DNA of 64,000 nt from Nitrospirillum amazonense (lineage in GTDB: Bacteria; Pseudomonadota; Alphaproteobacteria; Azospirillales; Azospirillaceae), in assembly GCF_007828035.1 (NCBI RefSeq), contig NZ_VITV01000013.1, positions 1-64,000 on the forward strand. Direction: 5' to 3'. Below the pieces are notes generated by a model that saw nothing but the letters and a program-made list of their open reading frames with translations, did no database searches and was not told the DNA's origin. The translations under genes and the position numbers were made by a program. Below are positions 24,814-34,030 of this stretch, piece after piece. Numbering within the stretch: the first letter of the stretch is position 1; every line of letters starts with the position of its first letter.

Positions 24814-25068
24814 ATGCCCAAGTCCCTTCGTTCGCCCCAGCAACAGCAACTGCAAAGCCTACTCATCGAATTGCGCAAGGCGAAGGGCCTGACGCAGACC
24901 GAGGTGGCGACCCGACTGCGCCGCCCTCAGTCTTTCGTCGCGAAATACGAAGGAGGCGAGCGGAGGTTGGACGTTGTGGAATTCATCGAAGTGGCTCAGG
25001 CGCTGGATGTGGATGCCTGCTTGGTGCTCGGTAAATTGATCCATCGGCCATCGCCAGCAACTGAATGA
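24814..25068 (+). CDS. Small XRE-family HTH regulator
   Basis: 84 residues, almost entirely a helix-turn-helix domain: LLIELRKAKGLTQTEVATRL, then RRPQSFVAKYEGGERRLDVV, ending in a short tail. Small one-domain XRE proteins of this kind are common beside mobile elements and toxin-antitoxin or defence loci, but no toxin partner is visible next to it. A palindromic operator overlaps its own -10 box, so autorepression is likely. Confidence 0.85.
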   Translation: MPKSLRSPQQQQLQSLLIELRKAKGLTQTEVATRLRRPQSFVAKYEGGERRLDVVEFIEVAQALDVDACLVLGKLIHRPSPATE

Positions 25069-25185
25069 GTCGCCGTCTGAAGGCTCGTCGGCGCTGAAAC
25101 GATCCCTATGCAATAAAGTCCACCAGATATTTGGACGCTTGTCTGGTCGCCACTGGGGCAATTGTGTGAAAACAGGCACGATGGG

Positions 25186-26667
25186 TCATGATCGGCCGTA
25201 GCTATCGTCCAGGCGTACGATATCGTCTTCGCCTAGATAGGCACCGGACTGGACTTCTATCAACTCCAACTGCAGCTTACCTGGGTTTTCCAGCCGATGG
25301 ACACTGCCGCAGGGTAGATAGACCGACTCGTTCTCCCGTACGAGTAGCTCTTCGCCGTCCTTTGTCACTAGGGCGGTGCCGCTAACAACTACCCAGTGCT
25401 CCGCCCGGTGATGGTGCTTTTGCAGTGACAGTTTGCCACCGGGCTTCACCGACAAGCGCTTAACCTCATATCGGTGACCCGATAATAGGCCGTGGCTGGA
25501 TCCCCAGGGGCGATGGACTTTGCGGTGCTCCAGATACTCTGTCCGCTTTTCGCGTTTCAACGTATCGACCACACATTTCACGTCTTGCGCGCGGTCGCGA
25601 TGGACCAGAAGGACGGCGTCGTCAGTGGTGACCAGGATGACATCGTCCACCCCCACCACGGCCGCCACACGGCCATCGTCACAGCGTACGTAGGTATTCT
25701 TTGCATCGACATGTATGACGGCGCCGACGGCGGCGTTGCCGTTCTCATCCTTGGCGCTGATATCCCAGAGCGCCGACCAAGTACCGACATCCGTCCAGCC
25801 AATATCGGCAGTCACCATGGCGGCCTTGTCCGTCTTCTCCATAATAGCGTAGTCAATAGACAGGTTGGGAGCCTTGGCGAATGCGCCCGCGTCCAGGCGG
25901 AGGAAATCCGAATCCCGTTTGGCAAGGTCCAGAGCTTCGCGCACAGCAGTTAGAGTTTCCGGGCTATGCTTGCGCAATTCTTCGATCAGGAGCCGTGCCG
26001 GCATCATGAACATGCCGCTATTCCAATAATAATCACTATTGGCGATAAACGACTCCGCCCGCGCCAGATCCGGCTTTTCTGTGAAGGCGACGACGTGGAA
26101 ACCGTCGCTTGCGCCTTCAATGGGCGCACCCCGCTGGATATAGCCGTAGCCCGTCTCTGGGTACTGCGGCTTGATCCCGAAAGTCACCAGATTCCCCTGG
26201 GCGGCCAAACGATGGGCGTTGGTCACAGCTGCCTGAAAGGCCAGTTGGTCAAGAATGGCATGGTCGGCGGGCAGCAGCAGCAGGATAGCGTCCGGGTTAG
26301 CGTCGCAGGCGACCAGGGCGGCTACGGCGGCTGCAGGCGTGGTATTGCGACCTACTGGCTCCAGAATGATGGCCGCCGGCTGGATGGCGATGTCTCTGAA
26401 CTGCTCCGCGATAATGAAACGATGGTCTTCGTTGCAGATGATCAAGGGGCTCGCGAATCGCGATGTTTCAGACACACGCCGCGCGGTGTCCTGGATCAGC
26501 GACTTGCTGCCGTATATCGTCTGCAGTTGCTTGGGATGGCGCTCGCGCGACAAAGGCCACAGCCGCGAACCGACGCCCCCGGACAAGAGGACAGGCTGGA
26601 TGAGACCCAATGGCGCAACATTGCCGCGCGGGCCAGCGCCATTGTCACCAATTGTCACGATGTCCAT
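25186..26667 (-). CDS. manC: Bifunctional mannose-1-phosphate guanylyltransferase / mannose-6-phosphate isomerase
   Basis: 493 residues, the usual length of type II PMI/GMP enzymes. The N-terminal domain carries the nucleotidyltransferase signature VLLSGGVGSRLWPLSRERHP and the Lys of FTEKPD. The C-terminal cupin has the isomerase motif (LQKHHHRAEHWVVVSGTA, then ESVYLPCGSVHRLENPG). It converts mannose-6-P to mannose-1-P and then to GDP-mannose, the donor for surface glycans. The GDP-mannose 3,5-epimerase at 57.4-58.4 kb and the glycosyltransferases there are plausible consumers. It stands alone here; the N-terminal ~20 residues before the signature are variable, so the start could be slightly downstream. 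Confidence 0.93.
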   Translation of the reverse strand: MDIVTIGDNGAGPRGNVAPLGLIQPVLLSGGVGSRLWPLSRERHPKQLQTIYGSKSLIQDTARRVSETSRFASPLIICNEDHRFIIAEQFRDIAIQPAAIILEPVGRNTTPAAAVAALVACDANPDAILLLLPADHAILDQLAFQAAVTNAHRLAAQGNLVTFGIKPQYPETGYGYIQRGAPIEGASDGFHVVAFTEKPDLARAESFIANSDYYWNSGMFMMPARLLIEELRKHSPETLTAVREALDLAKRDSDFLRLDAGAFAKAPNLSIDYAIMEKTDKAAMVTADIGWTDVGTWSALWDISAKDENGNAAVGAVIHVDAKNTYVRCDDGRVAAVVGVDDVILVTTDDAVLLVHRDRAQDVKCVVDTLKREKRTEYLEHRKVHRPWGSSHGLLSGHRYEVKRLSVKPGGKLSLQKHHHRAEHWVVVSGTALVTKDGEELLVRENESVYLPCGSVHRLENPGKLQLELIEVQSGAYLGEDDIVRLDDSYGRS

Positions 26668-26885
26668 AATGAAATGCCTTTGAAGGATATATATCTCAAT
26701 TTAAGACAATATAGCAGCAAGGGAACACGTAATGAAGCCAGAGAATGAGAATTGATGTTAATGCGTTCATTCTTATGGAGGGGCGCCTGAAAAATCGGAA
26801 TAAGCTTTATTCAGGCTGGGAATTTGGGCGTCTAACGGATGATGGAACCCAGGCTCGGGCAGTGTGTCTCATATGAAGGGTGCCA
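26668..26885. other. Spacer between manC and cobB with a hairpin
   Basis: Nothing codes here. GCCTGAA (26785-26791) pairs with TTCAGGC (26810-26816), and the interior holds a second short palindrome (AATAA-GCT-TTATT). It lies downstream of cobB and upstream of manC, so it could end the cobB transcript or be part of the manC leader. Confidence 0.35.
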
Positions 26886-28220
26886 TTATCCCTCACGCGC
26901 GATCAGGTGCAGGAATGACCCCGCCACGCTGCCCCGTCGGCTGCCCAAGGGGCCCAAGTCCGTGCCATCGGCGGCCTCGGCGGTCAGCAGGGGTGCATCG
27001 GCGCCGGGGCTCAGGACGCTGGCGTAATGGAACTCATGGCCCCGGAAGCGGCTGCCGGCCGGGCCCAGGGCCATGTCGCTCAGGGTGGTGACCAGGCGGT
27101 AGCCCAGGTGCAGCTTGCGCTTGGCGAAGCTGGTTTGGACCGATAGCAGGCCCAGCATCTCATGCGCCTGGCCATCGGCATCCACTAGGACCTCGCCCAG
27201 AGTCATGTACCCGCCGCATTCACCGAAGATGGCCGCACCCTGCGCGGCGAGGGCGCGCATCCTTGCCTTGAAGGTCTGCGCGGCCGATAGGCGGCCGGCG
27301 TGCAACTCGGGATAGCCGCCGGGCAGCACCACCGCGTCGGCGTCGGCGCCGGGCGCCTGGTCGGCCAGGGGGGAAAAAGGCAACACCTCCGCCCCCGCCG
27401 ACCGCCAGCCTGCCAGCACATGCGGATAGACGAAGCTGAAGGCCGCGTCGCTGGCCAGGGCGATGCGCTGCCCCGGTGGTGGCAGGGCAGGCGGGGCGAC
27501 ACCAATTGGGGCCGGCGTATAGGGCACGGCCAGGGCCGCCAGACGGTCCAGATCGACATGGCTTTCCACCCAGGCGCCCAGAGTGGAAAGCCGCTCGGCC
27601 AGGGCATCGGTTTCCGACGCCTGCACCAGGCCCAGGTGGCGCTCCGGCAGGGCATGGCCGGGGGTGCGGGGCAGGGCGCCCAGCACCGGAATGCCCAGGG
27701 CGTCGATGGCGCCCTCGATCAGGCTGCGGTGGCGGGGGCTGGCGATGTTGTTCAGCACCACGCCGGCCACGCGCACATCGTCGCGATAGGTCGCGAATCC
27801 CTTTACCACGGCCGCCACCGATTGCGACGCCCCGCGCCCGTCCACCACCAGCACCACGGGCCAGCCGGTGCGGGCCGCGAGGTCGGCCGTGGCGCCGTTG
27901 CCCCAGGCGCCCACCCGGGCCACGCCGTCGAACAGGCCCATCAGGGCCTCGCAGATCAGCAGCTCGCCACCCGCCGCTGCCTGGGCCGCCAAGCCATCGA
28001 CCAGGGCCGGTTCCATGGCCCAGCTGTCCAGGTTCAGGCTGGGGTGGCCGCAGGCGGCGGCATGAAAGGCGGGATCGATGTAATCCGGCCCGGACTTCGC
28101 GGCCCGCACGTCCAGCCCCCGGGCGCGGAAGGCCGCCAGCAGGCCCAGGGTCAGGGTTGTCTTGCCGGAGCCCGAGGCGGGTGAGGCGATGATGAGGCCC
28201 GGGGCGATGCGCTCAGCCAT
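26886..28220 (-). CDS. cobB: Cobyrinate a,c-diamide synthase (aerobic: hydrogenobyrinate a,c-diamide synthase)
   Basis: 444 residues. The N-terminal dethiobiotin-synthetase-like ATP domain has the P-loop ASPASGSGKTTLTLGLL and KSGPDYIDPAFH. The C-terminal class I glutamine amidotransferase domain has VVLPGGYPELHAGRLS and the nucleophile Cys in GECGGYMTLGE, with the His in GHEFHYAS. It amidates the a and c side chains of the corrin ring using Gln and ATP. It overlaps cobA by 8 bp at its start, so the two are translated together. Confidence 0.95.
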   Translation of the reverse strand: MAERIAPGLIIASPASGSGKTTLTLGLLAAFRARGLDVRAAKSGPDYIDPAFHAAACGHPSLNLDSWAMEPALVDGLAAQAAAGGELLICEALMGLFDGVARVGAWGNGATADLAARTGWPVVLVVDGRGASQSVAAVVKGFATYRDDVRVAGVVLNNIASPRHRSLIEGAIDALGIPVLGALPRTPGHALPERHLGLVQASETDALAERLSTLGAWVESHVDLDRLAALAVPYTPAPIGVAPPALPPPGQRIALASDAAFSFVYPHVLAGWRSAGAEVLPFSPLADQAPGADADAVVLPGGYPELHAGRLSAAQTFKARMRALAAQGAAIFGECGGYMTLGEVLVDADGQAHEMLGLLSVQTSFAKRKLHLGYRLVTTLSDMALGPAGSRFRGHEFHYASVLSPGADAPLLTAEAADGTDLGPLGSRRGSVAGSFLHLIAREG

Positions 28221-29001
28221 GGGATGCCACCCCCAGCCAGTCCAAGGTGCCGCGCAGTTCCGCGATGGCGCCGATGACGATGATGGCGGGTGGCGCCAGG
28301 CGGCTGTCGGCCAGGTCCTGCGCGCAGGTGGCCAGGGTGCTGGTCATCACCTTCTGGCGCGGTGTGGTGGCGTCACAGATGACGGCCACGGCGGTGTCGG
28401 CTGCCAAGCCACCCTCCATCAGCGCCGTGGCAATGCCGCCCAGACCCCGCCACGCCATATACAGGATCAGCGGCGCCTTGGTGGCGGCCAGGGCCGCCCA
28501 GTCCGGCCCGTCGCCCGCGGACTGGCCGGTCACCAGGATCACGGCCTGGTTGGCGGTGCGGTGGGTGGCGGGAATGCCGGCATAGGCGGGGCCCGCCAGC
28601 CCGGCGGTGATGCCTGGCACCACCCTGAAGGGCAGGCCGGCGGCCACCAGGGCCAGTGCCTCCTCACCCCCCCGGCCGAAGACGAAGGGATCGCCCGCCT
28701 TCAGTCGCAGCACGCGCAGGCCTTGCCGTCCCAGTTCCACCAGGCGCAGGCTGATATCCTCCTGCGCCGGGGAGGGGCGGCCGCCGCGCTTGCCGGCGAA
28801 TTCCTTCACCGCGGCGGGGTTGGCCAGGTCCAGGATGCGCTCGTCCACCAGCGCGTCGTAGACGATATGGTCCGCCTGGCGTAGAGCATGCAGGGCCAGC
28901 AGCGTCAGCAGGCCGGGGTCGCCCGGTCCCGCACCCACCAGCCAGACGCTGCCGGGCTGGAAGTCGGGAAAGGCCAAGGTCGGTAGGGTCAGGTCAGTCA
29001 T
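28213..29001 (-). CDS. cobA: Uroporphyrinogen-III C-methyltransferase (SUMT)
   Basis: 262 residues from ATG 29001. The family motifs are VWLVGAGPGDPGLLTLLALH, LVELGRQGLRVLRLKAGDPFVFGRG (read as two blocks) and VVPGITAGLAGPAYAGIPAT, all typical of SUMT/CobA. It adds methyl groups from SAM at C2 and C7 to make precorrin-2, the branch-point precursor of cobalamin and siroheme. The protein is the single-domain form, not fused to CysG or HemD. The start codon shares the palindrome CATG with the divergent cbiD start, and the 3' end overlaps cobB. Longer upstream frames exist only because they are antisense to cbiD. Confidence 0.95.
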   Translation of the reverse strand: MTDLTLPTLAFPDFQPGSVWLVGAGPGDPGLLTLLALHALRQADHIVYDALVDERILDLANPAAVKEFAGKRGGRPSPAQEDISLRLVELGRQGLRVLRLKAGDPFVFGRGGEEALALVAAGLPFRVVPGITAGLAGPAYAGIPATHRTANQAVILVTGQSAGDGPDWAALAATKAPLILYMAWRGLGGIATALMEGGLAADTAVAVICDATTPRQKVMTSTLATCAQDLADSRLAPPAIIVIGAIAELRGTLDWLGVASHG

Positions 29002-30145
29002 GATGGACGTGGACGGCGATATCGATACGGAGGGGACGGACGGGCGCGCGCTGCGCCCAGGCTGGACCACCGGCGCCTGCGCCACGGCGGCAGCGGCGGC
29101 GGCCACGGCGGCCTTGTTCGGCGGTGACTTTCCGGACCCGGTGACCATCACTCTGCCCGGCGGGCAGCGTCCGGCCTTCGCCCTGGCCGTCACCGAGCGT
29201 GGTGACGGCTGGGCCCAGGCGGGCGTGATCAAGGACGCGGGCGACGATCCCGACGTCACCCATGGCGCCTTGGTACGGGCGTACGTCACGGCGGGCGCGG
29301 CGGGCAGCGGGGTCACCTTCCGCGCCGGTCCCGGTGTCGGCACTGTGACTTTGCCCGGCTTGCCGCTGCCGGTAGGCGAGCCCGCCATCAACCCCGTGCC
29401 CCGCGCCATGATCCGCGAGGCGGTCACCGCCGTGGCCCAGGCCGCCGGTCGTCCGGCGGACCTGGTGGTGGAAATCGGCATCGACAATGGCGAGGTGCTG
29501 GCCCGGCGCACGATGAACGCGCGCCTGGGCATCATCGGCGGCCTGTCGGTGCTGGGCACCACCGGTATCGTCGTGCCCTATTCCTGCGGCGCCTGGATCG
29601 CCAGCATCCATCGCGGCGTGGATGTGGCCCGGGCCGCCGGCCTGCCTCATGTCGCCGCCTGTACTGGCCGCACATCGGAGGCGGCGGTGACCCACCGCTA
29701 CGGCCTGCCGGAACAGGCGCTGCTGGACATGGGCGATTTCGCCGGCGGCACGCTGAAATACCTGCGCCGGCATCCCGTGCCGCACCTGACCATCGCCGGC
29801 GGCTTCGCTAAGCTGGGCAAGCTGGCCCAGGGTCTGATGGATTTGCATTCCAAGCGTCACGCGGTGGATCTGGACTGGCTGGCCGGCGTACTGGCTGACC
29901 TGGGCGCTACGCCTGAGCTGGTGGCCCAAGCGCGCGGCGCCAACACGGCGCTTGAGGTGCTGCAGTTGGCCGACGCCGCCGGCTTGGCCGTGGCGGACCG
30001 CGTGGCGGAAATGGCCCGCGCCGTGGCGCTGCGGGTGCTGGAGGATGCGCCCATCACCGTCGACGTGATCGTCATCGACCGTCAGGGCGGTATCATCGGG
30101 CAGGCCGGTGGCGTGGGCCAGACTCACTCCCCCCTCCCGCGATAG
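29000..30145 (+). CDS. cbiD: Cobalt-precorrin-5B C1-methyltransferase (CbiD)
   Basis: 381 residues with CbiD hallmarks: [17 protein letters not shown] near the N-terminus, [11 protein letters not shown], the central [22 protein letters not shown]-type block (here [14 protein letters not shown] and [13 protein letters not shown]) and [13 protein letters not shown]. It methylates C1 during ring contraction. In the classic aerobic pathway this step is done by the unrelated CobF, which is not in the window. Two ATGs (29000 and 29003) are possible. Its start overlaps the cobA start on the other strand and its end overlaps cobM by 22 bp. Confidence 0.93.
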   Translation: MMDVDGDIDTEGTDGRALRPGWTTGACATAAAAAATAALFGGDFPDPVTITLPGGQRPAFALAVTERGDGWAQAGVIKDAGDDPDVTHGALVRAYVTAGAAGSGVTFRAGPGVGTVTLPGLPLPVGEPAINPVPRAMIREAVTAVAQAAGRPADLVVEIGIDNGEVLARRTMNARLGIIGGLSVLGTTGIVVPYSCGAWIASIHRGVDVARAAGLPHVAACTGRTSEAAVTHRYGLPEQALLDMGDFAGGTLKYLRRHPVPHLTIAGGFAKLGKLAQGLMDLHSKRHAVDLDWLAGVLADLGATPELVAQARGANTALEVLQLADAAGLAVADRVAEMARAVALRVLEDAPITVDVIVIDRQGGIIGQAGGVGQTHSPLPR

Positions 30146-30885
30146 CGGCGCTGATAGCCGGCGTCGTAAAGCGCGCTGGCGCGGAAATCCTCGGTCCCCA
30201 GCGTCTTGCCCACCAGGATCAGGGCCGTGCGCTCAATGGGGTTGGCGGCCACCTGGGCACCGATATCGGCCAAGGTGCCGCGCAGCACCCGTTCCTCGGG
30301 CCAGGAAGCGCGATAGACCACCGCGGCCGGGCAGTCCGCGCCGTACAGCGGTGTCAGGCGCGCCACCACGTCGTCGATAACATGGATGGACAGGTGGATG
30401 GCCAGCGTGGCGGCGGACTGGCCCAGCACCTCCAGCGTCTCATTGGCCGGCATGGCCGACGCCCGGCAGCCGGTGCGGGTGATGACCAGGGTCTGGCTGA
30501 CCTCCGGCAGGGTCAGCTCGCGGCCCAGGGCGGCGGCGGCGGCGGCGAAGGCCGGCACGCCGGGGGTGATGGTGTAGGGGATGCCCAGGTCCTTCAGGGC
30601 CCTCAACTGCTCACCCAGGGCGCTGTACACCGACAGGTCGCCGGAATGCAGGCGGGCGACGTCCTGGCCGGCGGCGTGTGCCGCCTGGAACTCGGCCACG
30701 ATCTCCGCCAGCGACAGCGGGGCGGTGTCGACGATGCGGGCATCCGCCGGCGCATGGGCCAGCACGGCGGCGGGGACCAGCGACCCGGCATAAAGGCAGA
30801 CGGGGCAACGGGCGATCAGGTCGCGGCCGCGGAGGGTCAGCAGGTCGGGCGCGCCGGGGCCGGCGCCGATGAAATGCACGGTCAT
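30124..30885 (-). CDS. cobM: Precorrin-4 C11-methyltransferase
   Basis: 253 residues. It has the tetrapyrrole methylase fold: [18 protein letters not shown] at the N-terminus, [17 protein letters not shown] and the [19 protein letters not shown] block, the CobM/CbiF pattern with [12 protein letters not shown] afterward. It transfers a methyl group from SAM to C11. The start overlaps cobE by 4 bp (ATGA). The 3' end overlaps cbiD, which runs convergently. Confidence 0.95.
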   Translation of the reverse strand: MTVHFIGAGPGAPDLLTLRGRDLIARCPVCLYAGSLVPAAVLAHAPADARIVDTAPLSLAEIVAEFQAAHAAGQDVARLHSGDLSVYSALGEQLRALKDLGIPYTITPGVPAFAAAAAALGRELTLPEVSQTLVITRTGCRASAMPANETLEVLGQSAATLAIHLSIHVIDDVVARLTPLYGADCPAAVVYRASWPEERVLRGTLADIGAQVAANPIERTALILVGKTLGTEDFRASALYDAGYQRRYRGRGE

Positions 30886-31277
30886 GGGAGGATGCCTTCG
30901 GAACAGGCCACGGCGCAGGTGCTGCCCGGCCCCTGGATGCGGGCCAGTATCAGGCGGGCGTTCGGATTCTGCGGGGCACCGCAGGCGGCCAGCGCCGCCG
31001 CTTCCGCCACCGGGGGCAGGCCGTGGCCAGGGGCGGCGCTGGGGGTGGATGTGGTGACGGCGCGCAAGGCGTCCTCCCTCAGGCCCAGCAGCGGCAGGCC
31101 CAGCGTGGCCGCGGCCTGCACCAGGCCTGGCTCATCCATCTTGCCGGCCAGAGTGTTGAGGGTGAGGCCGGCGGGCGGCGCGCTCCAACCCAGGCGGGAC
31201 CACGCTTGGGCCAGCAGATCGAGGATCTCCGCCGTCTCCACGCCCCGGCGGCAGCCGATGCCGACAGCGGTCGTCAT
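30882..31277 (-). CDS. cobE: CobE / CbiG C-terminal-domain protein
   Basis: 131 residues. The start at ATG 31277 overlaps the cobL stop as ATGA. The sequence ([39 protein letters not shown], then [16 protein letters not shown]) is that of the free-standing C-terminal domain of CbiG, called CobE in aerobic cobalamin clusters. Its biochemical role is not settled; it is needed for, or helps, ring contraction. The N- and middle domains of CbiG are absent, which fits an oxygen-dependent pathway with CobG. A longer upstream frame exists but is out of phase with cobL coding and not credible. Confidence 0.88.
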   Translation of the reverse strand: MTTAVGIGCRRGVETAEILDLLAQAWSRLGWSAPPAGLTLNTLAGKMDEPGLVQAAATLGLPLLGLREDALRAVTTSTPSAAPGHGLPPVAEAAALAACGAPQNPNARLILARIQGPGSTCAVACSEGILP

Positions 31278-32497
31278 AGCGGCTTCTCCACCCGCCACAG
31301 CGTGACGGGCATCAGGGGGCGCCAGCCGCGAAAGCCGCCCAGCGGGGCGGCGCGCTCCACCGACAGGCGGGTCAGCGATCCGCCCAGCGTGGCCTGCCGG
31401 CGGACAAGGTCGGCCTCCGTTTCCAGCGTCACGGCCGTGGCCACCAGCCGGCCGCTCGGGCGCAGGGCCTGCCAGCACGCCTCCACCACGCCGGCACCCG
31501 TCAGGCCCCCACCGATGAAGACGGCATCCGGTTGGGGCAGATCCGCCAGCGCATCCGGAGCGGCCCCTTCGCGGAAGTCCAGATTGGGTACGCCGAAGGT
31601 CAGTGCGTTGGCGCGGATGGCGGCCATGCGGTCGGCCCTGTCCTCCACCGCCACGGCGCGGTTGGCCGGGTCGGCCAGCAGCCATTCGATGGCGATGGAG
31701 CCCGAGCCGGCCCCCACGTCCCACAGCATCTCCCCGCGCCCGGGGGCCAGGTGCGACAGGGCGACGGCACGCACCTCGCGCTTGGTGATCTTGCCGTCGT
31801 GCTGGAACCAGTCGTCGGGCAATCCCGGGCTGCGTGGCAGGATCCGCGCGCCGGGGGCGACGGCGCAGGTCAGCGCGATGGTGTTCAGGTCCTGGATATC
31901 GCCGTCTGACCAGACTTCGGCCGCGGCGGCGTTCACCCGCTCGCGAGGGCCGCCCATGGCCTCAAGCACCTTGAGCGTGCTGGGGCCGAAGCCGCGCTCG
32001 CGCAGCAGGGCCGCCAGCTTGGCCGGCGTGGTGCCGTCCCAGCTCAACAGCAGCAGGCGGGCTCCGGGGAACAGGTAGGGGATCACGGCCTCCAGCGGGC
32101 GACCGTGCAGCGATAGGCAGGCGACATCCTGCAGGCCCCAGCCCAGGCGGGCGGCCGCCAGGGTGAAGGCCCCGGGTGCCGGCAACACCCGCGTCTCCGC
32201 CGCGGGCACCTGGCGGGCCAGCGTGGCGCCGATGCCGAACCAATGCGGATCACCGCTGGCCAGGACGGTCACCGCCTGGCCGCGCCGGGCCAGCAGGGTG
32301 GGGAAGGCGTCGCTGAGCGGGCTGGGCCAAGCTAGACGCTCCTGCCCCGCCGTCTCCGGCACCAGGGCCAGGTGGCGGGTACCGCCGACCAACAGGCAGG
32401 ATCCGGTCACGGCGGCCCGGGCGGCGGGCGACAGGCCCCCCCATCCATCTTCGCCAATGCCGACAATAGTCAGCCAGGGGGTGCCGGTGCTAGTCAT
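31274..32497 (-). CDS. cobL: Precorrin-6Y C5,15-methyltransferase (decarboxylating), CbiE-CbiT fusion
   Basis: 407 residues from ATG 32497. The N-terminal half is a CbiE methylase (LTIVGIGEDGWGGLSPAAR, then VLASGDPHWFGIGATLA). The C-terminal half is CbiT-like, with ITKREVRAVALSHLAPG and the SAM motif LWDVGAGSGSIAIEWL. The fused enzyme methylates C5 and C15 and removes the acetate carboxyl at C12. It is divergent from cobK with only 28 bp between start codons, so both promoters, if any, overlap there. It overlaps cobE by 4 bp. Confidence 0.95.
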   Translation of the reverse strand: MTSTGTPWLTIVGIGEDGWGGLSPAARAAVTGSCLLVGGTRHLALVPETAGQERLAWPSPLSDAFPTLLARRGQAVTVLASGDPHWFGIGATLARQVPAAETRVLPAPGAFTLAAARLGWGLQDVACLSLHGRPLEAVIPYLFPGARLLLLSWDGTTPAKLAALLRERGFGPSTLKVLEAMGGPRERVNAAAAEVWSDGDIQDLNTIALTCAVAPGARILPRSPGLPDDWFQHDGKITKREVRAVALSHLAPGRGEMLWDVGAGSGSIAIEWLLADPANRAVAVEDRADRMAAIRANALTFGVPNLDFREGAAPDALADLPQPDAVFIGGGLTGAGVVEACWQALRPSGRLVATAVTLETEADLVRRQATLGGSLTRLSVERAAPLGGFRGWRPLMPVTLWRVEKPL

Positions 32498-32525
32498 AGC
32501 CGGCACACGGGAATAAGGACGGACA

Positions 32526-33266
32526 ATGCGGATATTGGTCCTGGGCGGCACGACGGAGGCGCGACAGCTGGCGGCCCTGCTGGCGGAGGACGTGCGCTTT
32601 CAGGCCATGCTGTCGCTGGCCGGCCGTACCCGTGAACCGGCGCCCCAGGCGCTGCCCACCCGCATCGGTGGCTTCGGCGGTGTTGCGGGCTTGGCGGACT
32701 ATCTGCGGGCGGAGGGCGTGCGGGCCGTCATCGACGCCACCCATCCGTTCGCCGACCAAATCAGCGCCAATGCCGAGGCGGCCTGCGCCGCCGCCGGCGT
32801 GCCCCTGGCCGTGCTGAGCCGCCGCCCCTGGACGGCTGGCGCGGGCGACGACTGGCGCCGGGTGCCCACCATGGCCGCTGCCGCCCAGTTGCTCGCCGGC
32901 CTGCTCGATACCGTCTTCCTCACCGTGGGGCGGCAGGAGCTGGAACCCTTCCTGGCCATGGATCGCCGTTTCCTGGTGCGCGCCGTGGATCCGCCGGATG
33001 TCCTGCCAGCCGGTGCCACCCTGGTGCTGGACCGGGGTCCTTACACGCTGGACGGCGAAATGGCGCTGATGCGGGACTACGGCGTCGGCACCCTGGTGAC
33101 CAAGAACAGCGGCGGCGATGCCACAGCGGCCAAGCTGCAAGCCGCACGGTCCTTGGGCCTGCCCGTGGTCATGGTCGACCGGCCGCCGGCTGGAACCGCA
33201 CCCCGGTTCTATACCGCATCCGACGCTGTCGACTGGCTGGCCGCTCACAGCCCCTCCGCCGAATAA
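32526..33266 (+). CDS. cobK: Precorrin-6A reductase
   Basis: 246 residues beginning MRILVLGGTTEARQLAALLA, the CobK/CbiJ N-terminal nucleotide-binding motif. VIDATHPFADQISANAEAAC, TVGRQELEPF and TLVTKNSGGDATAAKLQAAR follow, all typical. It reduces precorrin-6A with NADPH. The gene is transcribed against its neighbours: its start faces cobL at 28 bp and its end overlaps the cobJ 3' end by 22 bp. Confidence 0.95.
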   Translation: MRILVLGGTTEARQLAALLAEDVRFQAMLSLAGRTREPAPQALPTRIGGFGGVAGLADYLRAEGVRAVIDATHPFADQISANAEAACAAAGVPLAVLSRRPWTAGAGDDWRRVPTMAAAAQLLAGLLDTVFLTVGRQELEPFLAMDRRFLVRAVDPPDVLPAGATLVLDRGPYTLDGEMALMRDYGVGTLVTKNSGGDATAAKLQAARSLGLPVVMVDRPPAGTAPRFYTASDAVDWLAAHSPSAE

Positions 33267-34030
33267 TAGCTGCGCGGTGTGTAGACCCAGACGTCGCCTA
33301 GGTTGTCTCCCCCCTTGCGCGGCAGCAGCCGGGTCTGGCTGGATCCGATCAGGACCAGGGTGCGCATGTCGGCCGTGGCCGGGTCGCAGGCGGCCAGGGT
33401 GGTGATGGTGATGTCCTCGTCATGGCGGCCCACGGCGCGGGCCAGCACTACCGGCGTCGCCGGGTCCTTCATGCTGCGCAGGGTGTCCAGCGCGGCACCC
33501 AGCTGCCAGGGGCGGGCCTTGGAGATGGGGTTGTAGAGGGCGATGACGAAGTCGGCCTCCGCCGCCAGGCGCAGGCGCTTCAGCACCACGTCCCAGGGTT
33601 TCAGGTTGTCCGACAGGGACAGCACGCAGAAGTCGTGCCCCAGCGGCGCGCCCACCCGCGCGGCGGCGGCCAGCATGGCGGACACGCCGGGGCACACCCG
33701 CACCGGCACCTCGGCCCAGGCGGGATCGTCGCCGGATTCCAGCGCCTCGAACAGGGCCGACGCCATGGCGAAGACGCCGGGGTCGCCGCCCGACACCAGG
33801 GCCACCTTGCGGCCCGACACCGCCAGGTCCAACGCCAGACGGGCGCGCGACAGCTCTACCCGGTTGTCGGAGCCGTGGCGGCGGTGGAAGCTCTGCGGGA
33901 TGCGGTCGAGATAGGGGCCATAGCCCACCAGGTCGGTGGCGCCGGCCAGCACGTCCGCCACCTCCGGCGTCAGCCAGCGGTCGGGGCCGGGGCCCAGGCC
34001 GACGACGGTCAGCGAACCGAGGGCGCTCAT
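33245..34030 (-). CDS. cobJ: Precorrin-3B C17-methyltransferase
   Basis: 261 codons. The sequence begins with LTVVGLGPGPDRWLTPEVAD. The methylase blocks VALVSGGDPGVFAMASALFE, VPVRVCPGVSAMLAAAARVG and DFVIALYNPISKARPWQL are diagnostic of CobJ/CbiH. It methylates C17 and drives ring contraction of precorrin-3B to precorrin-4, which explains its place beside CobG, the enzyme that makes 3B. Its start overlaps cobI by 4 bp (ATGA). Confidence 0.95.
   Translation of the reverse strand: MSALGSLTVVGLGPGPDRWLTPEVADVLAGATDLVGYGPYLDRIPQSFHRRHGSDNRVELSRARLALDLAVSGRKVALVSGGDPGVFAMASALFEALESGDDPAWAEVPVRVCPGVSAMLAAAARVGAPLGHDFCVLSLSDNLKPWDVVLKRLRLAAEADFVIALYNPISKARPWQLGAALDTLRSMKDPATPVVLARAVGRHDEDITITTLAACDPATADMRTLVLIGSSQTRLLPRKGGDNLGDVWVYTPRSYYSAEGL

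Noticed and set aside
24276-25068. The two XRE genes as the antitoxin of a toxin-antitoxin pair
   Set aside because: There is no toxin-sized ORF with recognisable HipA/RelE/HigB-like features directly next to either gene.
28994-30127. 377-codon minus-strand open frame, and the long 5' extension of the cobA frame to 29562
   Set aside because: Both are mirror frames of cbiD; cbiD has all family blocks on the plus strand and cobA has a proper start at 29001.
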